Of a stretch of 64,000 nucleotides of DNA, positions 53,097 through 62,276 are shown piece after piece. Numbering within the stretch: position 1 is the first letter of the stretch; every line of letters starts with the position of its first letter. The position numbers and the translations under genes were made by a program. Location: NCBI RefSeq assembly GCF_003852715.1, contig NZ_RIAV01000001.1:310001-374000 (forward strand). The letters are read 5' to 3'. Source of the stretch: Ectobacillus antri. GTDB taxonomy: Bacteria > Bacillota > Bacilli > Bacillales > Bacillaceae_G. The notes under the pieces are model-generated. The model ran no database searches. It saw only the letters and a program-made list of their open reading frames with translations, and was not told where the DNA came from.

Positions 53097-54575
53097 CATA
53101 TTCACCCAAACGCTCTTTACTTCTGTATAGTTTTGCAGCGCATATGAGCCCATTTCGCGTCCGAGACCAGATTGTTTGTAGCCGCCAAATGGAGAAGCTG
53201 CGTCAAATGCATTATAGCAATTCACCCAAACGGTTCCAGCACGCAATTTTGCAGCTATGTAGTGTGCACTTTTGAGGTTTTCTGTCCATACGCCTGCTGC
53301 AAGACCGTAGTGAGAGCGATTGGCACGCTCAATGACTTCATCTAAATCTTCAAATGGCATCGCTGCGATAACTGGTCCAAAGATTTCTTCTTTGGCAATT
53401 GTCATTTCATCTTTTACGTCTGCAAACACAGTCGGCGCAATGAAGTAACCATTTTCGTAAGGGGTAGTCCCGCCTGCGACCAATTCTGCGCCTTCTTCTA
53501 CTCCTTTATTGATGTAGCTGAGAACGCGTTTTTGCTGTTCTTTGGATACAAGAGGACCGATGTTAGTATCTGGATTGATACCCGCGCCTTGCCGTAGATT
53601 TTTGGAGTATAAAGCAAGATCTGCTACAACATTGTCAAACATCTTTTTGGGCACAAACAAACGTGAACCCGCGCAACATACCTGCCCTTGGTTGAACATT
53701 ACGCCGTTTAATGCACCAGGGATGGCGCGAGATAAATCAGCGTCAGGTAAAATGATATTAGGCGACTTTCCGCCAAGTTCAAGTGTCACGCGCTTTAGGC
53801 TTTCAGAAGCCTGCTTCATAATAATTTTTCCGACTTCGGTTGAACCAGTAAACGCAATTTTGTCCACAAGCGGATGATTTACAAGCGCTTGTCCGGCAGA
53901 CTCACCGTAGCCTGGAACAATGTTTACAACGCCTTTTGGAAAGCCAGCTTCTTCAATTAATTCTGCCAAATATAAGGCAGAAAGCGGCGTTTGCTCTGCC
54001 GGTTTCAAAACAACTGTGCAGCCTGTTGCAAGAGCGGCACCAAGCTTCCACATCGCCATTAAAAGTGGAAAGTTCCAAGGAATAATTTGTCCTACAACAC
54101 CAACTGCTTCGTGGCGTGTATAGTTAAAGTAGTTACCGCTGACTGGGATGGTTTGTCCCACAATTTTCGTTGCCCAGCCTGCATAATAACGCATATGCTC
54201 AATGGCTAATGGCACATCTGCCGCCGTTGTTTCACGAATTGGCTTTCCATTATCCAATGTCTCAAGCTGCGCCAATTCTAATTGGTCTCGCTCCATCAAG
54301 TCAGCCAATTTATACATGAGTCTGCTTCGTTCTGCAGCTGCCATCTTGCTCCATGGCCCTTCATCAAATGCTTGGCGCGCTGCAATAACAGCTCTGTGGA
54401 TATCTTCACGACCAGCTTCATAGACTGTAGCTAATGTTTCTCCTGTGGCCGGGTTAGGTGTTTCAAACGTTTTTTGGGAAGCGCTTTCAACAAATTGCCC
54501 ATTAATGTATAACCTTTTTGTTCCTTGCAAAAAAGTAGCTACCTTTTCGCGTAATTCAACCGCTACTTGACTCAT
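53091..54575 (-). CDS. NAD(P)-dependent aldehyde dehydrogenase
   Basis: Oxidises aldehydes to acids. 494 residues of the class 1/2 ALDH family. The catalytic Cys lies in FNQGQVCCAGSRLF, the general base Glu in VTLELGGKSPN, and the cofactor loop is AFTGSTEVGK. PWNFPLLM is the conserved N-terminal motif. Closest by sequence style to DhaS-type enzymes. The reverse-strand site is AGGGGGGTTATCTT. Convergent with the terpene cyclase. Confidence 0.92.
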   Translation of the reverse strand: MSQVAVELREKVATFLQGTKRLYINGQFVESASQKTFETPNPATGETLATVYEAGREDIHRAVIAARQAFDEGPWSKMAAAERSRLMYKLADLMERDQLELAQLETLDNGKPIRETTAADVPLAIEHMRYYAGWATKIVGQTIPVSGNYFNYTRHEAVGVVGQIIPWNFPLLMAMWKLGAALATGCTVVLKPAEQTPLSALYLAELIEEAGFPKGVVNIVPGYGESAGQALVNHPLVDKIAFTGSTEVGKIIMKQASESLKRVTLELGGKSPNIILPDADLSRAIPGALNGVMFNQGQVCCAGSRLFVPKKMFDNVVADLALYSKNLRQGAGINPDTNIGPLVSKEQQKRVLSYINKGVEEGAELVAGGTTPYENGYFIAPTVFADVKDEMTIAKEEIFGPVIAAMPFEDLDEVIERANRSHYGLAAGVWTENLKSAHYIAAKLRAGTVWVNCYNAFDAASPFGGYKQSGLGREMGSYALQNYTEVKSVWVNMS

Positions 54576-54747
54576 AAGATAACCCCCCTATACGGAATGT
54601 GATGAGTGAACAGGCTGAAGCATTCTAACATTTATTGTACACAAAATGTTAGAATATTGAAATTTCAATAACATTACAAACTTGAAATATTTGTAATATA
54701 GTATACGTCTTATCAAGTAGGACAAAGTAACAAGGGAGGTGAAGAAA

Positions 54748-54876
54748 ATGGGCAAGCGTAAAAAAGATCCTGCACGTGCAAAGCTCGGCTCTGCACATGT
54801 TGAAGGGCAAGGCACAACAACAAGTGAATCAGGTACAGAGCGCTCTTCGGCGCGTCATAAACAAAAACAATCATAA
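54748..54876 (+). CDS. YuzL-like small protein
   Basis: A 42-residue basic, polar protein starting MGKRKKDPARAKLGSAHVEG and ending RHKQKQS. The pattern KKDP-AKLGSA-VEGQGTT recalls the YuzL family. AGGGAGGTGAAGAAA is a strong ribosome site. Short, disordered, Gly/Ser/Thr-rich composition is like minor spore proteins, but forespore expression is not shown. Family name is from memory and should be treated as likely. Confidence 0.7.
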   Translation: MGKRKKDPARAKLGSAHVEGQGTTTSESGTERSSARHKQKQS

Positions 54877-54899
54877 CTCACACGTTGCTGTGAGTTTTT
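54875..54899 (+). terminator. Terminator after the YuzL-like gene
   Basis: An 8-bp stem AACTCACA with TGTGAGTT, six-base loop and T-run. Confidence 0.8.
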
Positions 54900-54969
54900 C
54901 TTATGAAAATAATGGGAATAAATGATACAATATAAATTTGCAATTTGTATACCAAAAGGAGAGAAGAAC

Positions 54970-55151
54970 ATGAAAGAAACGAAGGATCCACGTTTTCGGG
55001 TTGCTCATCATGAAGCGTGGATAGGGTTAGCGTCGGCTCTTATATAATTTTTCATTTATTTTATCCAAACGCATTAGGTATGCATACTGTTATTTTTCCT
55101 ATTTTGTTATCCTTTTTAGTCTATGTTATAGGAAGTTTTATGGAAAAATAA
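54970..55151 (+). pseudogene. Frameshifted small membrane protein, YhdT-like
   Basis: ATG 54970 has AAAGGAGAGAAGAAC upstream and reads MKETKDPRFRVAHHEAWIGL, like the start of YhdT/DUF997 proteins. It hits TAA at 55045 after 25 codons. In another frame, coding resumes at once as FHLFYPNALGMHTVIF and runs to TAA 55151 as a hydrophobic helix. Adding one base in the TATATAATTTTT stretch near 55046 would restore a continuous frame of about 60 codons. A recent single-base deletion or a sequencing error are both possible. Confidence 0.6.
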
Positions 55152-55155
55152 CAAG

Positions 55156-55182
55156 AAGTCGCACTTTGTTGCGGCTTTTTTG
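55156..55182 (+). terminator. Terminator after the frameshifted gene
   Basis: An 8-bp stem (AAGTCGCA with TGCGGCTT, one wobble) followed by T-run. Confidence 0.7.
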
Positions 55183-55280
55183 TGTTAGTAGAGCTTTGTC
55201 GTTCATAAAGTGAACTATATAGTCGTTATCCCAAAAAAATGTAATATAAACTAGAGGCGTAATGAGAAAGGAGGGGGTGT

Positions 55281-56231
55281 ATGAAAAAAAAGGTATTGTT
55301 ATTTTGTGACCCCGGTATTGATGATTCATTAGCAATCATTTACGCGCTGCTACATCCAGATATTGAATTGGTTGGGCTTGTTACGAGTTACGGAAATGTC
55401 TCAAGAGAGCAAACTACAGCCAACGCCGCTTATTTGCTTTCATTGATAGGGCGAGAGGATATACCTGTTATTCGAGGTGCGTACCGACCGTTTAGCGGCG
55501 AAAGCAATGTGTATTATCCGGAAATACACGGTGAAAATGGTATGGGTCCTATTCAGCCGCCAAAAAGTTTTTTACAGGCTTCTACGTTCTCTATGGGGAA
55601 AGTAATTGATATTATGGATGAACATAAAAATGAGTTGATTATGGTGGATGTAGGCAGATCGACAACACTCGCGATTGTATGCAATATTGGTGAGGAACGG
55701 ATGGAGCAAATTCAAGGTTATTATATTATGGGAGGCGCCTTTTTTGTACCTGGAAATGTTACACCTGTAGCTGAAGCGAACTTTTACGGTGATCCTGTAG
55801 CGTCTAATTATATTATGATGCATGCAAAAAATGTGACGCTTTGTCCGCTTAATGTTACAAAAGACGCGTTAATTACGGAAACGATAATTGAAGAAATTGC
55901 GGCTGTAAGTCAAAACCCGTTTCGTAACTTAATTAAAGATATTTTTATGTATTACTATCAAGCATACCAAAAGTTGATTCCTAAAATTACCGGTACGCCG
56001 TTGCACGATGTGTTAACGGTGATGGTTGTTGCAAACCCAGAATTGCTGCACTATGTGTACAGGCCTGTTTCGGTTGCAACAGAGGGTGTATCTCGTGGTG
56101 AAAGTATTGCCGACTTTCGAGCACTACCACATACGAATGGAAATTGGGTGAAGATTGGATGGGAACTCAATCAAAATTTATTTGTGGAGCGCTTTAAGCA
56201 AATTATGATAAGTGCTGTTGCGATGAATTAG
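55281..56231 (+). CDS. Nucleoside hydrolase family protein
   Basis: A 316-residue inosine-uridine preferring nucleoside hydrolase family enzyme, which cleaves the N-glycosidic bond of ribonucleosides. The calcium-site motif is DPGIDDSLAI at residues 10-19, and YGNVSREQTTANA near 46 carries the Asn. ATG 55281 has AAAGGAGGGGGTGT upstream. It stands alone. Base preference cannot be read from sequence. Confidence 0.87.
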   Translation: MKKKVLLFCDPGIDDSLAIIYALLHPDIELVGLVTSYGNVSREQTTANAAYLLSLIGREDIPVIRGAYRPFSGESNVYYPEIHGENGMGPIQPPKSFLQASTFSMGKVIDIMDEHKNELIMVDVGRSTTLAIVCNIGEERMEQIQGYYIMGGAFFVPGNVTPVAEANFYGDPVASNYIMMHAKNVTLCPLNVTKDALITETIIEEIAAVSQNPFRNLIKDIFMYYYQAYQKLIPKITGTPLHDVLTVMVVANPELLHYVYRPVSVATEGVSRGESIADFRALPHTNGNWVKIGWELNQNLFVERFKQIMISAVAMN

Positions 56232-56240
56232 AAAAACCCT

Positions 56241-56356
56241 TATACACCTAGAAACATAGAGAGAAGAAGGTGACGTGACGTATAAAACATCATATTGGCA
56301 ACTCGTTCTTTTTTATACTGTTATTATGTTATAACATAGCGACTTGTACTTATATA
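56241..56356 (+). repeat. Dispersed hairpin repeat, copy F (degenerate)
   Basis: About 116 bp. It starts TATACACCTAGAAA and ends TTGTACTTATATA. CTCGTTCTTT--TTA--CTGTTAT matches the 3' half of copy C. The central part is missing. Assignment is tentative. Confidence 0.35.
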
Positions 56357-56429
56357 ATTCTGGTATATTGTACAATCACAAGAACGGCTGTTACCGCCTA
56401 TGATAGGGTAAAAGCATGGAGGTATTGCC

Positions 56430-57923
56430 GTGAAAAGAAAGAAAGATGCATTTGTAAATGTGGAAGGAGAACGTTTTCCAGGAAAAACGTATGTAGATCA
56501 GGTATTGCGGCACGTTTTTGAAGGTCAGCGCGATTATTTACGAAGTTCAATGTTCGCAATTCATTATGCACATGTTATTATACTAACTGAACAACATGTT
56601 TTATCTTCAATCGATGCCCAAAAAATTTTACGAAGTATTTATCAAGTGGAAGCTGAAAATCATGGCAACGTGGCATATGATGAGCGCTATGAAGACTTTT
56701 TCTTTTTTATTGAAGATCGTATTAGACAAGTGGCTTCAGATGAAATAATTAGCAATATGCATATTGGTCGCAGTCGGAATGACATGGGTGTTGCGATGTA
56801 TAGGATGGTTATTCGAACACATATGTTAGAGGTGCAGGAAGCTTTGTTAACGCTAGCTGATAGCATATTAGAGCAAGCTTGTCAACATGCAACCACAATT
56901 ATCCCAGCTTATACGCATACCCAACCTGCACAACCTACCACACTTGGACATTATTTGCTTGCAATCTATGATGTATGCATGAGAGACTTGAAGCGGTTAC
57001 AAGCAGCGTTTGTGACAATTAATCATTCGCCAATGGGAGCAGCGGCATTAGCTACAACCGGATTTCCAATTAATCGAGAACGTATTTGTGAGCTTCTTGG
57101 CTTTGAAAAGCTGGTGGAAAATTCTTATGATGCCATTGCGGGTGCCGACTATCTGGCAGAAGCAGCTGCTGCGATGGCAGTTTGTATGCTTAACTGTGGT
57201 CGTTGGATACAAGACTTTTTACTTTTAGCCACAAAGGAATTTCATGGGATAATTGTTGCAGATCCGTACGTACAAATCAGCAGCATTATGCCTCAAAAAC
57301 GGAATCCAGTGTCAATTGAACATGCCCGCGCGTTAGCAAGTGGATCATATGCAGAAGCACTTGCCGTACTGCATATGATTCACAATACCCCGTTTGGTGA
57401 TATTGTGGATACCGAGGATGACTTACAGCCTTATTTGTATAATAGTTTTGCTAAGGCAAAGCGAGTTTTTGCACTAATGGATGCAGTCATAAGAACAATA
57501 ACTATTAACAAAGACGTGTTAAAAGAACGGGCTTCAAAACATGCGATTACAATTACGGAATTAGCGGATGAAGTAACACGCAAAGGTATCCCGTTTCGCA
57601 GGGCGCATGAAATGGCTGCTACAGTTGCCAAAGCATGTGCAGCGCAGCAGAAAGAATTATATGAATTTACACTAAAAGAAGTGAATACTATCTTAGCTGT
57701 TGTGTCACTTACCTATGAAGAATGGGATCATATTATTTCTCCAGCATCTTTTATTAATCGCCGAAACATTACTGGTGGTCCTGCCTTACCAGAAATACAA
57801 CGGATGCTTCAAATAAGGCGGGAAGAAGCAAAGCAACACAAAGAGAGCCTTAGAAACATGCAAGCAAAAATCCAACACTGTGCCACGTACTTACGAGTAC
57901 TTGTACAACAGTATGTAAAATAA
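56430..57923 (+). CDS. Argininosuccinate lyase-like enzyme (stand-alone ArgH paralog)
   Basis: A 497-residue member of the fumarase/aspartase superfamily. The family signature is intact as SSIMPQKRNPVSIEHARA near residue 288, with HIGRSRNDM near 110 and YTHTQPAQPTTLGHY near 162, so it should be catalytically competent. GTG 56430 has GGAGGTATTGCC upstream. It is about 30 residues longer than typical ArgH and there is no argG or other arginine gene nearby, so the role may be arginine synthesis or cleavage of another argininosuccinate-like compound. Confidence 0.8.
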   Translation: MKRKKDAFVNVEGERFPGKTYVDQVLRHVFEGQRDYLRSSMFAIHYAHVIILTEQHVLSSIDAQKILRSIYQVEAENHGNVAYDERYEDFFFFIEDRIRQVASDEIISNMHIGRSRNDMGVAMYRMVIRTHMLEVQEALLTLADSILEQACQHATTIIPAYTHTQPAQPTTLGHYLLAIYDVCMRDLKRLQAAFVTINHSPMGAAALATTGFPINRERICELLGFEKLVENSYDAIAGADYLAEAAAAMAVCMLNCGRWIQDFLLLATKEFHGIIVADPYVQISSIMPQKRNPVSIEHARALASGSYAEALAVLHMIHNTPFGDIVDTEDDLQPYLYNSFAKAKRVFALMDAVIRTITINKDVLKERASKHAITITELADEVTRKGIPFRRAHEMAATVAKACAAQQKELYEFTLKEVNTILAVVSLTYEEWDHIISPASFINRRNITGGPALPEIQRMLQIRREEAKQHKESLRNMQAKIQHCATYLRVLVQQYVK

Positions 57924-57924
57924 G

Positions 57925-58374
57925 TTATTGTGCGAAACGTAGCGCAGTGGATGTATCTTCAGGCATAAAAATCATCGCTGTCGCTTCTCCATCAGTTGCA
58001 TACAGGCAAAAGGCCACTTTGTTGCGTTTTACAGTGTCTTTACAATACCGAAGCACAGGAGTTGGAATTGTAGTTCGTTTACTGATACCAGTAGTGGATA
58101 GATTGAGCTTACGAAACTGTTTGGGTTCCATAATAATCACTAGTACATCGGTTTGTCCTTCTGTTTGAACACACATTTTATAATTGGAAAAATCATAATC
58201 TAGATTTAGTTTGTATTTGTTACGTGTTGGAATAAAAAGCTCTGGTGATTTCTTATACCATTCTATATTTTGGGGAGTGGGATAGATATAAGAATCTGTT
58301 GCACGCAGTAGCAAAGATTGAATAAAGCTCGTCATATTTTTCGAATTCGGTAAGATTACATTAGCAATTGTCAT
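57925..58374 (-). CDS. Hypothetical protein behind a structured leader
   Basis: A 149-residue soluble protein with no signal or membrane segment that I do not recognise. It starts MTIANVILPNSKNMTSFIQS and ends in a beta-rich part (KVAFCLYATDGEATAMIFMP). The start at 58374 is chosen because AAAGGATGAGACAA precedes it; the frame extends to 58416 into a terminator stem. It is convergent with the ArgH-like gene (one base between stops). A promoter and about 200 bases of structured leader precede it, which suggests strong regulation. Confidence 0.7.
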   Translation of the reverse strand: MTIANVILPNSKNMTSFIQSLLLRATDSYIYPTPQNIEWYKKSPELFIPTRNKYKLNLDYDFSNYKMCVQTEGQTDVLVIIMEPKQFRKLNLSTTGISKRTTIPTPVLRYCKDTVKRNKVAFCLYATDGEATAMIFMPEDTSTALRFAQ

Positions 58375-58402
58375 TTGTCTCATCCTTTCAATTTTTATGT
58401 AA

Positions 58403-58444
58403 ACAAAAAGAGCCATGCAGGTATAAAAAATCCTGCATGGCTCT
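58403..58444 (-). terminator. Terminator in the leader of the hypothetical gene
   Basis: Reverse strand: AGCCATGCAGG pairs with CCTGCATGGCT over 11 bp, followed by CTTTTTG. It lies about 40 bases upstream of the start codon, so it must be read through for expression. Confidence 0.7.
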
Positions 58445-58530
58445 TAGCAACGCAGGTACAACGGCAATAACCCTTGTACCTGCGTGTAATATATACACGG
58501 GTTCAAGGGTTTATGTATGATGATGTAATT
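58445..58530 (-). promoter_or_regulatory. Leader with mutually exclusive hairpins
   Basis: On the reverse strand, a 12-bp stem (ACGCAGGTACAA with TTGTACCTGCGT) shares bases with an alternative stem between AACCCTTG upstream and CAAGGGTT. Only one can form. With the terminator at 58403-58444 this has the layout of a riboswitch or attenuator. I find no match to a class I know, including T-box and S-box. Confidence 0.5.
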
Positions 58531-58589
58531 GTGCAACAATCAATAAACGCAACATAAGTTTGCACGTCCTTTTCCCTAAATTTTGTTTT

Positions 58590-58617
58590 AGTATATCATG
58601 ATAGGATATATTTGCAA
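58590..58617 (-). promoter_or_regulatory. Promoter of the leader transcript
   Basis: Reverse strand TTGCAA and TATACT with a 16-bp spacer, giving a transcript start near 58583. Confidence 0.55.
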
Positions 58618-58712
58618 ATATTTTTTACATCAAAGTCTATAAAAAGAGTATCCTTAATTTTCAAGATACTACTATTTTAGAGGCTATAGCTTTACTTTTC
58701 TAGCAAAAACAA

Positions 58713-58773
58713 CTTGCTTCATTGAATGAAATAAGCTACACTGATGTCAACTTACTTCATTCAATGAAATAAG
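58713..58773 (+). promoter_or_regulatory. Twin operators and promoter of the ROK regulator
   Basis: CTTGCTTCATTGAATGAAATAAG (58713-58735, given by its core TTCATTGAATGAA) and a second copy at 58751-58773 (core TTCATTCAATGAA) differ at two positions and are palindromic. The first covers the spacer of a TTGCTT-16-TACACT promoter (58715-58742). The layout fits autorepression by the ROK protein encoded downstream. Confidence 0.65.
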
Positions 58774-58826
58774 AAACAAGCAGCCATTTTTTACGATGAG
58801 GGACTGTGTAAGAGGTGATGCACAGC

Positions 58827-60008
58827 ATGCAGAATCAAAACATGCGAAAGGGCAATAAAGCCTTTATAAAAGAATGGAATCGATATCTGTTGTTAGAGCA
58901 AATTCGTTTAAACGGTCCGATTAGTCGCTCAGAGTTAGCAAAGGTAACTAAAATGGGGCTGTCGACCGTAACAAACATTGTAGAGGAATTATTAACGCAT
59001 AATCTAATTAAAGAGACGGGAACTGCAATGTCAACAGGGGGAAGAAAGCCCATTTTATTGCAGTTCAATGAAACATATCAGTATGCATTTGGTGTAAAAA
59101 TTGAAGAAACAAAAATACGTATTGCATTAACAAATTTACAAGCGGACATTCTCCAAATTTGTCATGTTCCGTTTGCTGAAAAAAGCGAACCGGATGTTGT
59201 TATTCACAAGTTGGTACAATGTATGAGGGAAATGCTTGTTTCACAAAAGCTAGATGATAGTTGCCTATGTGGAGTAGGTATTGCAGCTTCAGGGCTTGTA
59301 GATCGGGAAACTGGGACCATTGTCCGATCTTCCATGCTGGGCTGGGAGAATGTACCTATCTGTCAGGAAGTTAGCAAGCGAATGAAAGACATATCTGTTT
59401 TTTTAGATAAAAATATAAACGCTTTCACATTGGCTGAACTCCATTTTGGACAGCCGCGAAAAAATTTTGTATGCTTGTCTGTTGGTGCTGGTCTAGGTAT
59501 GACAACTGTTATTGACGGAAACATTTATTATGGTGAATTTGGCGGTGCCGGTGAATTTGGCCACACCACCTTACAGATTAACGGATATCGTTGTCATTGT
59601 GGTAAAAGAGGATGCTTGGAAATGTATGCATCTGAACCGTTTTTTAAGCATGAAGGAAAGCGCCTTCATATAGAGGCACGTTCTTATACATTTGAGCACT
59701 TAGGAAAACATATATCAAAACCAGAGATTGCAGGGTTATTTAAACAGCTTGGTGTTCATCTTGGATACGCCATAGCGAATATTATTAATACTTTAAATCC
59801 TGCTGCCATCGTGTTAACAGGAGAAGGAATGAAGTATGCAGCCTATTTCTTGCCATATGCACGTGCAGAGGCTTCGCAAAATTTTTTTGCGGCTACAAAC
59901 GACACAGAAATTGTCGTGTCACTTCTAAGTGATGATGCGTGGTTGCAGGGTGCTGCCTTGCTTGTTATAAGAGAACAATTTCAGTTGCCGTTATATGAGA
60001 GGGAGTGA
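58827..60008 (+). CDS. ROK-family transcriptional repressor
   Basis: A 393-residue XylR/NagC-type regulator. An N-terminal winged helix (about residues 20-70, [20 protein letters not shown]) binds DNA. The ROK sugar-kinase-like domain follows, with the zinc motif [10 protein letters not shown] near 262 and [25 protein letters not shown] 58827 fits AGAGGTGATG; GTG 58815 lies within that site. Twin palindromes upstream are its likely operators. Neighbouring genes for alpha-glucoside breakdown suggest it senses a glucose- or maltose-type sugar. Confidence 0.88.
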   Translation: MQNQNMRKGNKAFIKEWNRYLLLEQIRLNGPISRSELAKVTKMGLSTVTNIVEELLTHNLIKETGTAMSTGGRKPILLQFNETYQYAFGVKIEETKIRIALTNLQADILQICHVPFAEKSEPDVVIHKLVQCMREMLVSQKLDDSCLCGVGIAASGLVDRETGTIVRSSMLGWENVPICQEVSKRMKDISVFLDKNINAFTLAELHFGQPRKNFVCLSVGAGLGMTTVIDGNIYYGEFGGAGEFGHTTLQINGYRCHCGKRGCLEMYASEPFFKHEGKRLHIEARSYTFEHLGKHISKPEIAGLFKQLGVHLGYAIANIINTLNPAAIVLTGEGMKYAAYFLPYARAEASQNFFAATNDTEIVVSLLSDDAWLQGAALLVIREQFQLPLYERE

Positions 60009-60012
60009 CAAT

Positions 60013-60576
60013 GTGAAAACAGAAAAAGAAAAAATGATAGCCGGTGAAATGTATATGCCTGCTGATGCAGAATTGTTAGAGGGGCGCATTCGTGCTAGGG
60101 AATTAACATGGGCGTTTAATACAGAGCCTGATGGCGAAAAGAGAAAGGCTATTTTGAAGAAGCTTTTCGGTTCTACTAAAGAAAATTTGTATATGGAGCC
60201 GAGCTTTCAATGTGATTACGGCTATAACATTCATGTAGGTGAGAACTTTTATGCAAATTACAATTGCGTGATTCTAGATGTATGTCCTGTTACATTTGGT
60301 GACAACTGTATGCTCGCGCCAGGTGTACACATTTATACGGCATCTCATCCGCTTGAAGCGAAAGCACGTAATTCCGGCAGGGAATTTGGAAAGCCTGTTG
60401 TGATTGGAAACAACGTATGGATTGGGGGACAGGCAGTCATTAATCCTGGTGTGACAATTGGAGATAATGCAGTCATTGCGTCCGGTGCAGTTGTTACTAA
60501 AGATGTTCCGCCTAATACATTGGTAGGCGGCAATCCGGCTAGCATAATCAAACATATTGACAATGGGGGAAACTAG
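60013..60576 (+). CDS. Sugar O-acetyltransferase (maltose/galactoside acetyltransferase family)
   Basis: A 187-residue left-handed beta-helix acetyltransferase. The N-terminal [19 protein letters not shown] and the hexapeptide repeats ([22 protein letters not shown]) identify the Maa/LacA family; catalytic His lies in [12 protein letters not shown] 60013 follows GGGAGTGACAAT and starts four bases after the ROK stop, so the two are co-transcribed. Acetyl-CoA-dependent acetylation of sugars may detoxify non-metabolised sugar; the exact sugar is unknown. Confidence 0.88.
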   Translation: MKTEKEKMIAGEMYMPADAELLEGRIRARELTWAFNTEPDGEKRKAILKKLFGSTKENLYMEPSFQCDYGYNIHVGENFYANYNCVILDVCPVTFGDNCMLAPGVHIYTASHPLEAKARNSGREFGKPVVIGNNVWIGGQAVINPGVTIGDNAVIASGAVVTKDVPPNTLVGGNPASIIKHIDNGGN

Positions 60577-60578
60577 TA

Positions 60579-62267
60579 ATGCAAACGTTTGCGAAAGGTA
60601 ATACAGAATGGTGGAAAAAAGCAACAGTTTATCAAATTTATCCAAGAAGTTTTATGGATTTCAATGGTGATGGAATTGGTGATATCCAAGGAATTATTTC
60701 AAAGCTTGATTATTTAAAAGAACTTGGTGTAGAAGTGATTTGGCTTAGTCCAGTATACGATTCGCCAAATGACGATAACGGTTACGACATTCGCGATTAC
60801 GAGAAAATTATGGCTGAGTTTGGTACGATGGAAGATTTTGATCTTATGCTTGCAGAAATGCATAAGCGCGGTCTAAAGCTTGTAATGGACTTGGTAGTAA
60901 ATCATACATCGGACGAGCATGAATGGTTTGTACAATCAAAAAGCAGCAAAGATAACCCATATCGCGATTTTTACTATTGGCGTAAAGGAAAAGACGGTAA
61001 AGAACCGAACAACTGGGGATCTGTTTTCAGCGGCTCTGCTTGGGAGTATGACGAGACAACAGATGAGTATTACTTACATCTATTCACGAAAAAGCAACCT
61101 GATTTGAATTGGGAAAATCCAAAGCTGCGTGAAGAAGTATACAAAATGATGCGTTTTTGGCTAGATAAGGGCATCGATGGTTTTCGCATGGATGTTGTGA
61201 ACTTTATTTCAAAAGTCCCCGGCTTACCAGATGGTGAATTGCAACCTGGACAATTATATGCAGATGGTGGTAAATACTTTTTGAATGGGCCACGTATTCA
61301 TGAATTTATGCAAGAAATGAATCGTGAGGTATTATCAAAATATGATATTATGACGGTTGGTGAAATGCCAGGTACAACACCTGAAGACGCGGTATTATAC
61401 ACAAATCCTGAACGAAACGAAGTCAATATGATTTTTACGTTCGAGCATATGGACCTTGATAGTGCACCGGGTGGCAAATGGAACTTAAAGCCGCTTGATT
61501 TGGTAGATTTAAAGGATAATCTAAATAAATGGCAAACGGGTTTGCACGGTAAGGGTTGGAATAGCTTGTACTGGAATAACCATGACCAGCCTCGCATTGT
61601 TTCCCGCTTTGGTAACGACCAAGAATATCGTGAAAAGTCAGCCAAAATGCTGGGCACTTGCTTGCATATGATGCAAGGTACACCGTATGTGTACCAAGGC
61701 GAAGAAATTGGGATGACCAATGTACGATTTGAAAATTTATCGGATTACGAAGATGTAGAAACAATGAATATGTATAAAGAGCGTTCGATGCTTGGCTATG
61801 CCCATGAAGATATTATGGAATCTATTTATGTAAAAGGACGTGACAATGCGAGAACACCGATGCTGTGGGATGACAGTGAAAACGGTGGCTTTACCACAGG
61901 GACGCCATGGCTTCGTGTAAACCCGCGTTATCTAGAAATTAACGTTAAACAAGCACTCGCAGATAAAAATTCTATTTTCTATTATTATCAAAAATTAATT
62001 GGGTTTCGCAAAGAGCTTGATATTATTACAGAGGGTAATTTCAAATTACTACATCGCGATCATAGCGCCATTTTTGCTTATAATCGTACTTGGAACAATG
62101 AAAAGTTGATTGTGCTCTGTAACTTTAGCGATCAGGTGCAGACAATTGAAGATGAGGCGCTACTTCATGAAATCCAACATGCTGATGTGCTTATTGCCAA
62201 TGATGAGGTATATGAAAAAACATTAACATTACGTCCGTATGATGCAGTGGTATATTACAAGAAATGA
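60579..62267 (+). CDS. malL: GH13 alpha-glucosidase, oligo-1,6-glucosidase type
   Basis: Cytoplasmic exo-glucosidase releasing glucose from short alpha-glucosides. 562 residues. Catalytic residues: nucleophile Asp205 in FRMDVVNF, acid Glu262 in TVGEMPG, Asp336 in NNHDQPR. The residue after the nucleophile is Val, which in this family goes with alpha-1,6 specificity. The calcium loop DFNGDGIGD is at 27-35. It starts two bases after the acetyltransferase stop and ends before a terminator, so it is in the ROK operon. Confidence 0.9.
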   Translation: MQTFAKGNTEWWKKATVYQIYPRSFMDFNGDGIGDIQGIISKLDYLKELGVEVIWLSPVYDSPNDDNGYDIRDYEKIMAEFGTMEDFDLMLAEMHKRGLKLVMDLVVNHTSDEHEWFVQSKSSKDNPYRDFYYWRKGKDGKEPNNWGSVFSGSAWEYDETTDEYYLHLFTKKQPDLNWENPKLREEVYKMMRFWLDKGIDGFRMDVVNFISKVPGLPDGELQPGQLYADGGKYFLNGPRIHEFMQEMNREVLSKYDIMTVGEMPGTTPEDAVLYTNPERNEVNMIFTFEHMDLDSAPGGKWNLKPLDLVDLKDNLNKWQTGLHGKGWNSLYWNNHDQPRIVSRFGNDQEYREKSAKMLGTCLHMMQGTPYVYQGEEIGMTNVRFENLSDYEDVETMNMYKERSMLGYAHEDIMESIYVKGRDNARTPMLWDDSENGGFTTGTPWLRVNPRYLEINVKQALADKNSIFYYYQKLIGFRKELDIITEGNFKLLHRDHSAIFAYNRTWNNEKLIVLCNFSDQVQTIEDEALLHEIQHADVLIANDEVYEKTLTLRPYDAVVYYKK

Positions 62268-62276
62268 AAAAAATGG

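Noticed and set aside
58445..58530. T-box leader before the hypothetical reverse-strand gene
   Set aside because: The conserved AGGGTGGNACCGCG-type T-box sequence is absent, although the exclusive hairpins look similar in layout.
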